A program made the translations under genes and the position numbers. Positions 51,400-60,018 of a stretch of 64,000 bases of DNA are shown here, piece after piece (positions within the stretch are counted from its first letter, which is position 1; the number at the start of each line of letters is the position of its first letter). The notes beneath the pieces were generated by a model, which ran no database searches, was not told the origin of the DNA, and saw nothing but the letters and a program-made list of their open reading frames with translations. Source of the DNA: Patulibacter americanus DSM 16676 (lineage in GTDB: Bacteria > Actinomycetota > Thermoleophilia > Solirubrobacterales > Solirubrobacteraceae); assembly GCF_000420025.1 (NCBI RefSeq), contig NZ_ATUD01000009.1:122015-186014 (forward strand), in the 5' to 3' direction.

Positions 51400-52916
51400 G
51401 AGACGATCCTCTTCGGGCGGCGCCGCTCGAGCTGGGTGCCGACGAGGATCAGCGCGACGATCAGCCCGCCGAGCACCGCGGCGCCGCGGTCCCCGGCGTC
51501 ACCGCCCCCGGCGTCGAGGCCCGGGGGGCTCGCCGCTGCGGCGGCGCGGGCGCCGACGACCACGCCGTTGACCTGCTTCGTCGCGGTGTCGGCCGCGGTG
51601 TCGTCGTCCTGCTCGTCGCCGTCCCCGCCCGCCGCGGCGACGGTGTCGTCGGCCGGCTTCGGCGGGGTGGGGGCGGGAGTGGGGGTGGGTGCAGGAGTGG
51701 AGGGGGCCGGCGTGGAGGGGGCGGGGCTGCTCGGGATGCCCGAGGTCGGCGTTCCGCCGTCGTCGGGCGCGGGCGGTGCGGTGTCGTCGGTGGGGTCGTT
51801 GCTCGAGGGGTTCCCGTCGGGCTTGCCGTCGTCGCCCGGGTTGACCTGCGACCCCTTCCCGGGCTGTCCGTCGCCATCGTCGTCCGAGACGGCGGGGTTC
51901 TTCTGCGGCGGGCCGCCCCTGCGGCTCACACGGTTCGACTCGCCGCGGACGAGCGGCTTCGCGACGGTGAGGCTGGAGGCGTTGAACCCGGGGAGGATCT
52001 GGGCGGTGGTGAGCGTGTCACCGAACCCGCCGTCCTCGGCGTTCTGCTGCCTCGAGAGGTAGGTCGCCGTGGAGACCCCGGTGCTGCCGGCGGCGTCACG
52101 CGCCTGACTCCCCACGGCCTTCAGACCGAGCATCGCCCAGGCGGTGGCCAACGGCTCGGACGATGCGGGTCTGGCTCCACCCAAGCCGCCGTCGTCGTTC
52201 ACGGCCGAGAGGAGGTAGCTCTGCGCCTGGGAGTTCCGGATGTCGGCGGAGTCGACCGCCATCAGGGCCGTGACGGCCATCCCGGTCGTGCCCGGGCGGG
52301 GGGCCGCGCCGGAGGTGGCCCCCCAACCCCGTTGGAAGAACGCGCCCTTGAGCCACTTGGCCGTGTCCTGGGCCGCGGCGCTGTTGACGCGGTCACCGAG
52401 GAACGCCAGCGTCGCGAGGGCGGTGGCCTGCGTGGTCGGCCTGCCGCCCGGGCGCTCCGCGACCCCGCCGGTGCCCCCCTGCCGCTCCTTCAACTTGCTT
52501 CCCGCTCCCACCGCGAGATCGGGGTTCCCGATGGCCTGCATCACGAGCATGAACGCGGCGAGGTCGCTGCTGTCCTGCAGCTTGTCCTGGAACCCGGTGC
52601 GGGTGAGGTAGTCGAAGGCCGAGCTGTTCGTCCTGGGCTGGTCGGCCGGATGGATGCGGAGGGACACCATCGCCAGGGCCGCCCAGACGGAGGTCTTGGG
52701 GTCGGACGGGTCGCCGGGCTGCTGGCCGAAGCCGCCGTCGCGGTTCTGGGCGTGCTGCAGGCGGCGGAGGGCCCGTTCGACCGGGCCGGCCTTCTCTGCG
52801 GCGGTGGCCACGGCCGGCGCCAGGGCGGGAACGGGGGCGGTGGGTCCCGGGAGCCCGACCGAGGCAGCAGCGCTCACCGCCACGACGACCGCTAGGCGTT
52901 TGGGGACCCTAACCAC
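51396..52916 (-). CDS. Secreted, membrane-anchored alpha/alpha-toroid (prenyltransferase/squalene cyclase-repeat) protein
   Basis: 506 residues from GTG 52916 (TACCTT is 10 nt upstream; the longer frame would overlap sufU's promoter). Signal peptide (RLAVVVAVSAAASVGLPG). Residues ~45-320 contain terpenoid-cyclase-like repeats with Q-x-x-DGGFG signatures (QNRDGGFG, NDDGGLGG, QNAEDGGFGD), the fold shared by squalene cyclases and the cobalamin carrier intrinsic factor. A long Asp/Pro/Thr-rich stalk (~345-450) and a C-terminal helix (GAAVLGGLIVALILVGTQLE) with an Arg/Lys tail anchor it. No catalytic DxDD is evident, so a ligand-binding role is more likely. Operon with ExbB-like and DUF2149 genes. 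Confidence 0.8.
   Translation of the reverse strand: MVRVPKRLAVVVAVSAAASVGLPGPTAPVPALAPAVATAAEKAGPVERALRRLQHAQNRDGGFGQQPGDPSDPKTSVWAALAMVSLRIHPADQPRTNSSAFDYLTRTGFQDKLQDSSDLAAFMLVMQAIGNPDLAVGAGSKLKERQGGTGGVAERPGGRPTTQATALATLAFLGDRVNSAAAQDTAKWLKGAFFQRGWGATSGAAPRPGTTGMAVTALMAVDSADIRNSQAQSYLLSAVNDDGGLGGARPASSEPLATAWAMLGLKAVGSQARDAAGSTGVSTATYLSRQQNAEDGGFGDTLTTAQILPGFNASSLTVAKPLVRGESNRVSRRGGPPQKNPAVSDDDGDGQPGKGSQVNPGDDGKPDGNPSSNDPTDDTAPPAPDDGGTPTSGIPSSPAPSTPAPSTPAPTPTPAPTPPKPADDTVAAAGGDGDEQDDDTAADTATKQVNGVVVGARAAAAASPPGLDAGGGDAGDRGAAVLGGLIVALILVGTQLERRRPKRIVS
52899..52912. promoter_or_regulatory. Iron/heme box C at the start of the toroid operon
   Basis: TTTGGGGACCCTAA, within codons 2-6 of the toroid gene (start 52916). 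If that mRNA is leaderless, the site spans about +5 to +18, a roadblock position for a repressor. Confidence 0.5.
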
Positions 52917-52985
52917 GAGGCGTCGGAAGGTAGCAGAGGGCCGGCTTCCGCCGGCCGTCGCCCCGCGGGGGCGTGCGTCGCCTGT

Positions 52986-53009
52986 CGTGGGGGGAACGGT
53001 GTCCCCACG
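52986..53009. promoter_or_regulatory. Inverted repeat upstream of sufU
   Basis: CGTGGGG (52986-52992) and CCCCACG (53003-53009) are exact inverted repeats 20 nt before the sufU start, in the divergent region shared with the toroid gene. Candidate operator or leader hairpin. Confidence 0.4.
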
Positions 53010-53028
53010 TGCCACCATGGGAGGAGTC

Positions 53029-53466
53029 ATGGACGAGCTCTACCGCGAGAATATCCTCGATCATTACAAGCGCCCGCGGAACTGGGGCACCTTGGATCCC
53101 GCGGACCTCGAGTTCGAGGACAAGAACCCGTCCTGCGGCGACCAGCTGAAGGTGATGCTGCGCGTCGGGGACGACGGCCGGGTCACCGACGTCCGCTTCG
53201 ACGGGCACGGGTGCGCCATCAGCCAGTCGTCGGCGTCGATGGCCTCCGAGGAGCTCGTCGGCATGAGCGTCGACGAGCTGCGCCGGCTGGATCAGGACTT
53301 CATCCTCGACCTCCTCGGCATCGACATCTCGGCCACGCGCATCAAGTGCGCGCTGCTGTCGCTGAAGATCATCAAGTCCGCCGCCCTCGGGGCCGCCGTG
53401 GACTGGGAGGACGAGTCCGAGGCCGTCCCGCCCCCCGGGGGAACGGGCCCCGCCGCCGGGTTCTGA
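53029..53466 (+). CDS. sufU: SufU Fe-S assembly sulfurtransferase
   Basis: 145 residues. IscU-like fold with the SufU zinc-ligand set Cys36, Asp38, Cys62 and Cys107 in NPSCGDQ, GHGCAISQSS and IKCALLSLK. SufU accepts persulfide from SufS by zinc-ligand swapping and hands it to the SufBCD scaffold. ATG 53029 is fixed by GGGAGGAG at 53019-53026; an in-frame ATG 12 nt earlier is less likely. Gly/Pro tail is disordered. Located apart from sufS. Confidence 0.94.
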   Translation: MDELYRENILDHYKRPRNWGTLDPADLEFEDKNPSCGDQLKVMLRVGDDGRVTDVRFDGHGCAISQSSASMASEELVGMSVDELRRLDQDFILDLLGIDISATRIKCALLSLKIIKSAALGAAVDWEDESEAVPPPGGTGPAAGF

Positions 53467-53545
53467 GCCGCGTCGCCCTCCGGGGCGACGGACGAATTCC
53501 CGACCTAAAGTCGAAAAACGGGTCGGTTTTAGTAGTTTTAGAGTC

Positions 53546-54616
53546 GTGAGCCTCGCGACCGATCTGCACCAGCACGCGTGGCCCGAGTCGTTCCTCGCCG
53601 CCCTGTCGGCGCGCACGGACGGCCCGCGGACCCGCCGAGACGCCGATGGGGGCTGGAGCCTCCTGCTCCCCGGCGAGCCGGCGTGCACGCTGGGCGAGGC
53701 CGAGATCGACCTGCACCGCCGGGCCGGGGGCCTCGTCGCCGCCGGGCTCGACCGCGCCCTCCTCGTCCCGCCGCTGGCCATCGGCATCGACGGGCTGCCC
53801 GCGGACGAGGCCCGCGCGCTCCTGGCGACCTGGCAGGACGGGGTTCGCGTCCAGGGCGGACCGTTCGGCGTGTGGGCGGCCGTCGCCGCCCGCGACCCGC
53901 GTCCGTCCGACCTGCGCGCGGCGCTGCGCCGCGGGGCGGTGGGCCTCGCGGTGCCGGCCGCCGCGCTCGCCGACGCCGACGCGCTCGAGCACTACGGCCC
54001 CGTCCTGGAGGAGCTGGCCCGCGCGGACCGGCCCCTCTTCGTGCACCCCGGCGCCCCCGCCGGCGGCGCGGCGACCGGACGCCGCGACGACGCACCGTGG
54101 TGGCCGGCCATCGGCGACTACACGGGGCAGCTCCTGCGGGCGTGGGCGACGTGGCTCGACCGCGGTCACCGCCAGCACCCCACGCTGCGCGTCGCGTTCG
54201 CGGCCCTCGCGGGCGGCGGCGCGCTCATGCTCGAGCGGCTCGCGGCCCGCGGCGGCCCCGTCGACCTGGCGCGCTCCGCGTTCGTCTCGTACGAGACGTC
54301 GTCCTTCGGCGCCCGCACCCTCGCGGCCGCGGCGGACGCGGTCGGTGCCGATCGGCTCGTCTTCGGCAGCGACCGCCCCGTCGTCGCGCCGGTGGAGGGG
54401 CACGTGCCGCAGGTCCCGGGGCTCGACCCCGTGCGCCTGAGCACGGTGGCCGCCGCACGACTGCTGGGCGAGCCCCTGGGGGCCGCCCCGGCGCCGGGCG
54501 CGCTGCCCGCAGTCGCGCCCGCCCCGGCGGTGGTGGGCGAGGCGCTCTCCGGCGCCGTCGCCACGGGCTCGTCGGACGCGACGCCGGCCCCCGTGAACGC
54601 GGCGGTGGCGGCATGA
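53546..54616 (+). CDS. Amidohydrolase-2 family metal-dependent hydrolase
   Basis: 356 residues. A TIM-barrel amidohydrolase with N-terminal HQH metal motif (DLHQHAWPESFL), a central metal-binding His in PLFVHPGAP, a conserved His-rich region near TWLDRGHRQHP and the terminal FGSDRPVVAP. The C-terminal ~60 residues are Ala/Pro-rich. Substrate unknown; decarboxylation or hydrolysis of small acids is common in the family. GTG 53546 follows TAGTTT by 7 nt. The preceding 79 nt are AT-rich. Stop overlaps the next gene (ATGA). Confidence 0.82.
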   Translation: MSLATDLHQHAWPESFLAALSARTDGPRTRRDADGGWSLLLPGEPACTLGEAEIDLHRRAGGLVAAGLDRALLVPPLAIGIDGLPADEARALLATWQDGVRVQGGPFGVWAAVAARDPRPSDLRAALRRGAVGLAVPAAALADADALEHYGPVLEELARADRPLFVHPGAPAGGAATGRRDDAPWWPAIGDYTGQLLRAWATWLDRGHRQHPTLRVAFAALAGGGALMLERLAARGGPVDLARSAFVSYETSSFGARTLAAAADAVGADRLVFGSDRPVVAPVEGHVPQVPGLDPVRLSTVAAARLLGEPLGAAPAPGALPAVAPAPAVVGEALSGAVATGSSDATPAPVNAAVAA

Positions 54617-55239
54617 GCACGGTCATCCGCACCGCCGAGGAGCTCGAGGGCGACTACCCCGTCGCCTCCGGCACACGCAGCCCCGCCGAGCTCCTCGCCC
54701 TCGCCCGGGAGATCGCGGCGGACCCGGCACGCTGGGAGCACGCGGTGCGCCACGACCCGCACACCCGCACCTACGCGCTCCTGCACGAGGACGACGACGT
54801 CACGGTCTGGCTGCTCTGCTGGAGCCCCGGGCACGACACCGGCTTCCACGACCACGACGTCTCGAGCGCCGGCGTCGCCGTCGCCCGCGGGGCCATCGTC
54901 GACGAGCGGCTCACGCTCCATGGCGCGCCCATCGCGCGCCGCCTGGACGGCGAGACGGGCGCGACGATCGAGCCGACCGAGATCCATCGGATGCGCCACC
55001 CCGGCGGGGAGCCCGCGGTCTCCGTCCACGCCTACTCGCCCCCGCTGGTGCGGACGGGCGCGTACGAGATCGCCGCGGACGGCCGGCTGCTGCGCCACGC
55101 GCAGCCCGGCGAGGACGCGCTCGTCCCCCCCCGGCGGCTGAGGGACCCGGCTCCGTCGGTCGTCGGCCGGCCTGCCGGCCGTCGGGCAGATGTCGCGCGG
55201 GCGGGGCGACCGGAGCCCCGTCACACGCGGGGAACTTAG
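54613..55239 (+). CDS. Cysteine dioxygenase-like cupin
   Basis: 208 residues. Cupin motif 1 CWSPGHDTGFHDHDVSSAGV with metal ligands His79, His81 and, after a typical spacing, His139 in VSVHAYSPPL, plus Cys69 in LLCWSPGH. This matches the 3-His iron centre of type I cysteine dioxygenases, which oxidise cysteine to its sulfinate. The C-terminus after ~175 is Arg/Pro/Ala-rich. Coupled to the amidohydrolase (ATGA). Its TAG stop lies within the palindrome of box D. Confidence 0.8.
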   Translation: MSTVIRTAEELEGDYPVASGTRSPAELLALAREIAADPARWEHAVRHDPHTRTYALLHEDDDVTVWLLCWSPGHDTGFHDHDVSSAGVAVARGAIVDERLTLHGAPIARRLDGETGATIEPTEIHRMRHPGGEPAVSVHAYSPPLVRTGAYEIAADGRLLRHAQPGEDALVPPRRLRDPAPSVVGRPAGRRADVARAGRPEPRHTRGT

Positions 55240-55249
55240 GGCGCCCTAT
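55236..55249. promoter_or_regulatory. Iron/heme box D upstream of ferredoxin-sufBD
   Basis: TTAGGGCGCCCTAT contains the perfect 12-bp palindrome TAGGGCGCCCTA at 55237-55248. A TACAAT -10 candidate lies at 55295-55300, so the site is centred about 55 bp upstream of it, farther than at the heme operon. Confidence 0.6.
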
Positions 55250-55387
55250 TTGAAGTCCCTTCAATCCAGGGACGAAATCGGGACGCGGGCGCGATACAAT
55301 TCCGTCCAACGGCATCGGACATACCGCTCGGGCGGCAGGATCGCCCGCGGCGACCGGTGCAACGTTGCCTCCTCGCAAGTCTTCCCT

Positions 55388-55702
55388 GTGCCGCTGATCG
55401 ACGTCTGCCCGCTCTCCGCCCTCCCCGTGGGGGCCCGCGTGACGCTCGAGCACGACGACGTCGAGATCGTCGTCGTCAACTGCGCGGGCGAGATCCTGGC
55501 GATGGAGGACCGCTGCAGCCACGACGACGGTGACCTCTCCGAGGGCACCCTCGACGCGGAGGCCTGCACGATCGAGTGCCCGCGCCACGGCGCGCTGTTC
55601 GACCTGCGCACGGGTCGTCCGAAGACCCTTCCGGCCTATCAGCCGGTCGACACCTTTCCCGTCGTCGTCGACGGGGACACCATCAAGTTGGAGATGGACT
55701 GA
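55388..55702 (+). CDS. Rieske-type [2Fe-2S] ferredoxin of the suf operon
   Basis: 104 residues from GTG 55388. Rieske ligands Cys43, His45 (CSH) and Cys64, His67 (CPRH) bind a [2Fe-2S] cluster. This NirD/Rieske protein type commonly sits in actinobacterial suf operons. No Shine-Dalgarno is visible. The ~85-nt stretch before it contains CGGGCG/CGCCCG inverted arms. sufB follows 2 nt after its stop, so it is co-transcribed with sufB and sufD. Confidence 0.88.
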   Translation: MPLIDVCPLSALPVGARVTLEHDDVEIVVVNCAGEILAMEDRCSHDDGDLSEGTLDAEACTIECPRHGALFDLRTGRPKTLPAYQPVDTFPVVVDGDTIKLEMD

Positions 55703-55704
55703 GA

Positions 55705-57156
55705 ATGCCCACGCCCCCTGACACCAGCGGCTCCCTCCTCAACGAGGAGGAGTCCTCGCTCGTCGACCTCAACGCGGACTACACCGCGAAGTACGGCTTC
55801 CACGACGCCGAGAACTACCTGTTCAAGGCGCCGAAGGGCATCAACCGCGAGATCGTCGAGAAGATCTCGGAGTTCAAGCAGGAGCCGCAGTGGATGCGCG
55901 ACTTCCGCCTGAAGGCCCTGGACTACTTCTTCGCCCGCGAGCAGCCGACGTGGGGCAGCCCGATGCTGGCCGAGGTCGACTACGACGACATCCACTACTT
56001 CGTCCGCGCCTCGGAGCGCTCCGAGCGCTCCTGGGACGACGTCCCGGAGGACGTGAAGAACACGTTCGACCGCTTGGGCATCCCGGAGGCCGAGCGCAAG
56101 TTCCTCTCCGGCGTCGGCGCGCAGTACGAGTCCGAGGTCGTCTACCACCAGGTGAACGAGGAGCTCGAAAAGCAGGGCGTCATCTTCACCGACATGGACA
56201 CGGCGCTCCGTGAGCACGAGGACCTCGTGCGCAAGTACTTCGCCACGGTGATCCCGCCGAACGACAACAAGCTCGCCGCGCTCAACAGCGCCGTGTGGTC
56301 GGGCGGCTCCTTCGTCTACGTGCCGCCGGGCGTGCACGTCGAAATGCCCCTGCAGGCCTACTTCCGCATCAACACGGAGAACATGGGCCAGTTCGAGCGG
56401 ACGATCATCTTCGCCGACGAGGGCTCCTACGTGCACTACGTCGAGGGCTGCACCGCCCCGACGTACTCCAGCTCGTCGCTGCACTCCGCGGTCGTCGAGC
56501 TGATCGCGAAGCCGGGTGCCCGCATCCGCTACACGACCGTGCAGAACTGGTCCAACAACGTCTTCAACCTCGTGACGAAGCGCGCCGTGGCCGAAGAGAA
56601 CGCCACGGTGGAGTGGGTCGACTGCAACCTCGGGTCGAAGCTGACGATGAAGTACCCGGCCGTCTACCTGATGGGCGAGGGCGCGCACGGCGAGGTCCTC
56701 TCCATCGCCTTCGCCGGCAAGGGCCAGCACCAGGACGCGGGCGCGAAGATCGTCCACGCGGCGCCGAACACGACGTCGAACATCTTCGCCAAGTCGATCT
56801 CGAAGGACGGCGGGCGCTCGAGCTACCGCGGGCTGCTCGAGGTCGGCAAGGGCGCGATCGGCTCGAAGTCGAAGGTCGTCTGCGACGCCCTCCTGCTCGA
56901 CGACAAGTCGCGCACGGACACCTGGCCCACGATCCGCATCGACGAGGACCAGGTCGACATCGGCCACGAGGCGACCGTCTCGAAGGTCGGCGACGAGCAG
57001 CTCTTCTACCTCCAGTCCCACGGGATCGATGAGGAGGAGGCCGCGAAGCTCATCGTCAACGGCTTCATCGAGCCGATCGTCAAGGAGCTCCCGATGGAGT
57101 ACGCGGTCGAGATGAACCGCCTCATCGAGCTGCAGATGGAGGGGTCGATCGGCTAG
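55705..57156 (+). CDS. sufB: SufB Fe-S scaffold
   Basis: 483 residues. Canonical Suf[21 protein letters not shown], then the beta-helix with [40 protein letters not shown], and the C-terminal [20 protein letters not shown]. It assembles the nascent Fe-S cluster with SufC and SufD. Length is standard. ATG 55705 is 2 nt after the ferredoxin stop. A 12-bp hairpin separates it from sufD. Confidence 0.96.
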   Translation: MPTPPDTSGSLLNEEESSLVDLNADYTAKYGFHDAENYLFKAPKGINREIVEKISEFKQEPQWMRDFRLKALDYFFAREQPTWGSPMLAEVDYDDIHYFVRASERSERSWDDVPEDVKNTFDRLGIPEAERKFLSGVGAQYESEVVYHQVNEELEKQGVIFTDMDTALREHEDLVRKYFATVIPPNDNKLAALNSAVWSGGSFVYVPPGVHVEMPLQAYFRINTENMGQFERTIIFADEGSYVHYVEGCTAPTYSSSSLHSAVVELIAKPGARIRYTTVQNWSNNVFNLVTKRAVAEENATVEWVDCNLGSKLTMKYPAVYLMGEGAHGEVLSIAFAGKGQHQDAGAKIVHAAPNTTSNIFAKSISKDGGRSSYRGLLEVGKGAIGSKSKVVCDALLLDDKSRTDTWPTIRIDEDQVDIGHEATVSKVGDEQLFYLQSHGIDEEEAAKLIVNGFIEPIVKELPMEYAVEMNRLIELQMEGSIG

Positions 57157-57163
57157 GCCGTCG

Positions 57164-57191
57164 CCTCCGGGCACCGCCTGGTGTCCGGAGG
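57164..57191 (+). promoter_or_regulatory. Intercistronic stem-loop between sufB and sufD
   Basis: CCTCCGGGCACC (57164-57175) pairs with GGTGTCCGGAGG (57180-57191) over 12 positions with one G-U pair and a 4-nt loop, filling the 72-nt gap. As sufD has no other promoter signal, the hairpin more likely stabilises mRNA or partially attenuates than terminates fully. Confidence 0.5.
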
Positions 57192-57228
57192 CCCCCGCCG
57201 CCCCGACCGATCCGACCCGAAGACCTTC

Positions 57229-58503
57229 ATGACGCAGACCACCGCTCCCGCTCCCGTCTGGCTCGCCGCGCACCGCAGCGGCGCCGCCGAGGAGCTGCCC
57301 ACGCTCGAGATTCCGCGCTTCCGCGGCACGCCGGGCTGGGAGTTCACCGAGATCCCCGAGCTCGACCTCGACGCCTACCCGACTGCTCAGGGCGGCGACG
57401 CCTCCACGGCCGAGACCGCGCCGCGGATCTTCGACCACCTGCCCGAGGGCACCCTGCGCCTGACGCAGGTCGACCACGTCGTCGTCGACGAGGCGGTCCA
57501 GGTGCCGGCCCCCGGCGAGAAGCAGGCCATCGTCCTGCCCCTCGACGTCGCCGCCGCCCGTCACCCCGAGCTCGTCGAGCCCTACCTCGGCAAGATCGAG
57601 ACGGCCCGCACCCCCTTCACGGCCCGCAACGACCGCGACTGGACGGGCGGCTTCTTCGTCCACGTCCCGCGCGGCCTGCAGCTCTCGGCCCCGGTGCTGC
57701 TCACGCAGATCCAGGAGCAGGCCGGCCGCACCGTCTCGCCGCGCACGCTGATCGTCCTCGAGGACGGCGCCTCGGCCGAGGTCTGGTCGCAGACGACGTC
57801 CGCGTCGCCCGACCTCGACGCGCTCGTCAACGGCGTCGTCGAGGTCCACGTCGGGCAGAACGCGCGCCTGCGCTTCGTCGACGTGCAGGACCTCTCCGAG
57901 TCGTCCTGGATCTTCGGCGCCCAGCGCGCCACGATCGAGCGCGACGGCTGGATGGACTGGATCACGCTCGGCCTCGGCTCCGCGAAGGGCAAGGTCTTTC
58001 AAGAGACCTCCCTGGACGGTCCCGGCGCCCACGGCCGGGTCACGGGCGGTTACGCCACGCACGGCAAGCAGCACCTCGACTTCGACACGCTGCAGACGCA
58101 CGCGGCGCCGAACACGACCTCCGACCTGGCCTTCCGCGGCGTGCTCGCGGAGAAGAGCTCCACGGTCTGGCGCGGCATGATCAAGGTCGACGAGGACGCG
58201 CAGCAGACCGACGCCTTCCAGGAGTCGCGCAACCTGCTGCTGGGCCGCAAGGCGCACGCCGACGCGATCCCGGGGCTCGAGATCGCCGCGAACGACGTCC
58301 GCTGCACCCACGCCGCGGCGATCGCCCAGATCGACCCGGAGCAGCTGTTCTACCTCCGCTCCCGCGGCCTGGACCTCAAGATGGCGCGCCGCATGGTCAT
58401 CGAGGGCTTCCTGGCGGAGCTCGTCACGCGGTTCGAGGAGGGCCCCGTGCGCGAGGCGCTCGGCGAGATCCTGCAGCGCCGCATGGACCGCGTCCTCTCG
58501 TAG
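57229..58503 (+). CDS. sufD: SufD Fe-S assembly protein
   Basis: 424 residues. SufD family: FRGTPGWEFTEIPELDLDAY near the N-terminus, beta-helix core with SSWIFGAQRATIERDGWMDW, and C-terminal QLFYLRSRGLDLKMARRMVI paralogous to SufB. It completes the SufBCD complex. ATG 57229 has GAAG nearby. Usual length. An 8-bp inverted repeat GAACCCCG / CGGGGTTC follows at 58510-58560. Confidence 0.95.
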   Translation: MTQTTAPAPVWLAAHRSGAAEELPTLEIPRFRGTPGWEFTEIPELDLDAYPTAQGGDASTAETAPRIFDHLPEGTLRLTQVDHVVVDEAVQVPAPGEKQAIVLPLDVAAARHPELVEPYLGKIETARTPFTARNDRDWTGGFFVHVPRGLQLSAPVLLTQIQEQAGRTVSPRTLIVLEDGASAEVWSQTTSASPDLDALVNGVVEVHVGQNARLRFVDVQDLSESSWIFGAQRATIERDGWMDWITLGLGSAKGKVFQETSLDGPGAHGRVTGGYATHGKQHLDFDTLQTHAAPNTTSDLAFRGVLAEKSSTVWRGMIKVDEDAQQTDAFQESRNLLLGRKAHADAIPGLEIAANDVRCTHAAAIAQIDPEQLFYLRSRGLDLKMARRMVIEGFLAELVTRFEEGPVREALGEILQRRMDRVLS

Positions 58504-58572
58504 TCCGACGAACCCCGTCGGCGCGTGTCCCGTCGCACCGGGCGCGCGCCTTCGGGGTTCTAAGGTAGGTGG

Positions 58573-60018
58573 ATGAGCGATTCCGCTGCTCCCCCCGCCC
58601 ACGACCCCTCGGTAGCGAGCCCGCCGTCCGGCGGTGCCCCCGGGGAGATCGTGGCCCACGACTCCATCCTCGACGCGATCGGCGAGACCCCGCTCGTCCG
58701 CCTCTCGCGCATCGCCGCCGGACTGACGCCGCAGGTCTTCGCGAAGGTCGAGGCGCTGAACCCCGGCGGCTCGATCAAGGACCGCGTCGCGCTGCGCATG
58801 ATCGAGGCCGCCGAGCGCGACGGCCTGCTGCGTCCCGGCGGCACGATCGTCGAGCCGACCTCCGGCAACACCGGCACCGGCCTCGCGATCGCCGCGCGCA
58901 TCAAGGGCTACCGCGTGATCGCGGTGATGCCGGACAAGATGTCGCAGGAGAAGATCGACCTGCTGCGCGCCCTGGGCGCCGAGGTCGTCGTCACCCCGAC
59001 CGACGTCGCCCCCGACTCGCCGCGCTCGTACTACAGCGTCTCGAAGCGCCTCACGCAGGAGATCCCGGGCGCGTTCAACCCGAACCAGTACGCCAACCCG
59101 GCCAACCCCCAGACCCACGTGGACTGGACGGGCCCGGAGATCTGGCGCCAGACGGCCGGGAAGATCACCCACCTCGTCGCCGGCGTCGGTACGGGCGGCA
59201 CGATCACCGGCATCGCGCGGTACCTCAAGGCGCAGAACCCGGAGATCGAGGTCATCGGCGCCGACCCGGAGGGCTCGATCTACTCGTCCGAGGAGGTCCG
59301 CCCGTACCTGACCGAGGGCGTGGGCGAGGACTTCTGGCCCTCCACGTTCGACCCGTCGATGGTCGACCGCTACGTGACGGTCTCCGACAAGGACGCGTTC
59401 CTCTCGGCCCGTCAGCTCTCCCTCGTCGAGGGCATCCTCTCCGGCGGCTCCTGCGGCACGGCCATGGTCGCCGCGCTCGAGGTCGCCCGCGGCATCACCG
59501 ACCCGAACGCCGTCGTCGTCGTGATCCTGCCCGACGGCGGCCGCTCGTACCTGTCGAAGATCTACAACGACACGTGGATGCGCGAGCACGGGTTCCTCGA
59601 GCGTCCGCCGGAGCGCACCGTCGGCGACGTCCTGCGCACGAAGGAGCGCGAGGGCGGCGTGCCCCAGATGGTCTCGGTCCGCCCGAACCACAAGGTCCGC
59701 CAGGCGATCGCCGTCATGCACGAGCACGGCGTCTCGCAGCTGCCCGTCGTTTCGCCCCACGACACGCACGCGCTGGTCGGCTCGATCGGCGAGCGCGGCC
59801 TGCTGCGCCGCGCCGCGAAGGACCCGGCGGTGCTCGACGCCGACATCTCCGACGTCATGGAGCTGCCCTTCCCGGCGATCTCCTCCGACGGCCCCGTCCG
59901 CGAGGCCGTCGAGCTGCTGTCGGGCGACCAGCAGGCGCTCGCCGTCATCGAGGGCGGGCGGCCCGTCGGCCTGGTGACGCGCTCGGACCTCTTGGAGTCG
60001 CTGGTGGTGCCCGCATGA
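58573..60018 (+). CDS. Cystathionine beta-synthase
   Basis: 481 residues. PLP-dependent beta-family fold with K69 in LNPGGSIKDR, SGNTGTGLAIAA for the phosphate loop, GVGTGGTITGI, and ILSGGSCGTAM. Two C-terminal CBS (Bateman) domains (~360-480), matching full-length cystathionine beta-synthase rather than cysteine synthase. It condenses homocysteine with serine in reverse transsulfuration. ATG 58573 follows TAAGGT by 6 nt. Overlaps the next gene (ATGA). Confidence 0.93.
   Translation: MSDSAAPPAHDPSVASPPSGGAPGEIVAHDSILDAIGETPLVRLSRIAAGLTPQVFAKVEALNPGGSIKDRVALRMIEAAERDGLLRPGGTIVEPTSGNTGTGLAIAARIKGYRVIAVMPDKMSQEKIDLLRALGAEVVVTPTDVAPDSPRSYYSVSKRLTQEIPGAFNPNQYANPANPQTHVDWTGPEIWRQTAGKITHLVAGVGTGGTITGIARYLKAQNPEIEVIGADPEGSIYSSEEVRPYLTEGVGEDFWPSTFDPSMVDRYVTVSDKDAFLSARQLSLVEGILSGGSCGTAMVAALEVARGITDPNAVVVVILPDGGRSYLSKIYNDTWMREHGFLERPPERTVGDVLRTKEREGGVPQMVSVRPNHKVRQAIAVMHEHGVSQLPVVSPHDTHALVGSIGERGLLRRAAKDPAVLDADISDVMELPFPAISSDGPVREAVELLSGDQQALAVIEGGRPVGLVTRSDLLESLVVPA

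Noticed and set aside
52917..53030. N-terminal extension of the toroid protein to 53030
   Set aside because: It would overlap the sufU start and place a ~38-residue Arg/Pro/Gly stretch before the signal peptide.
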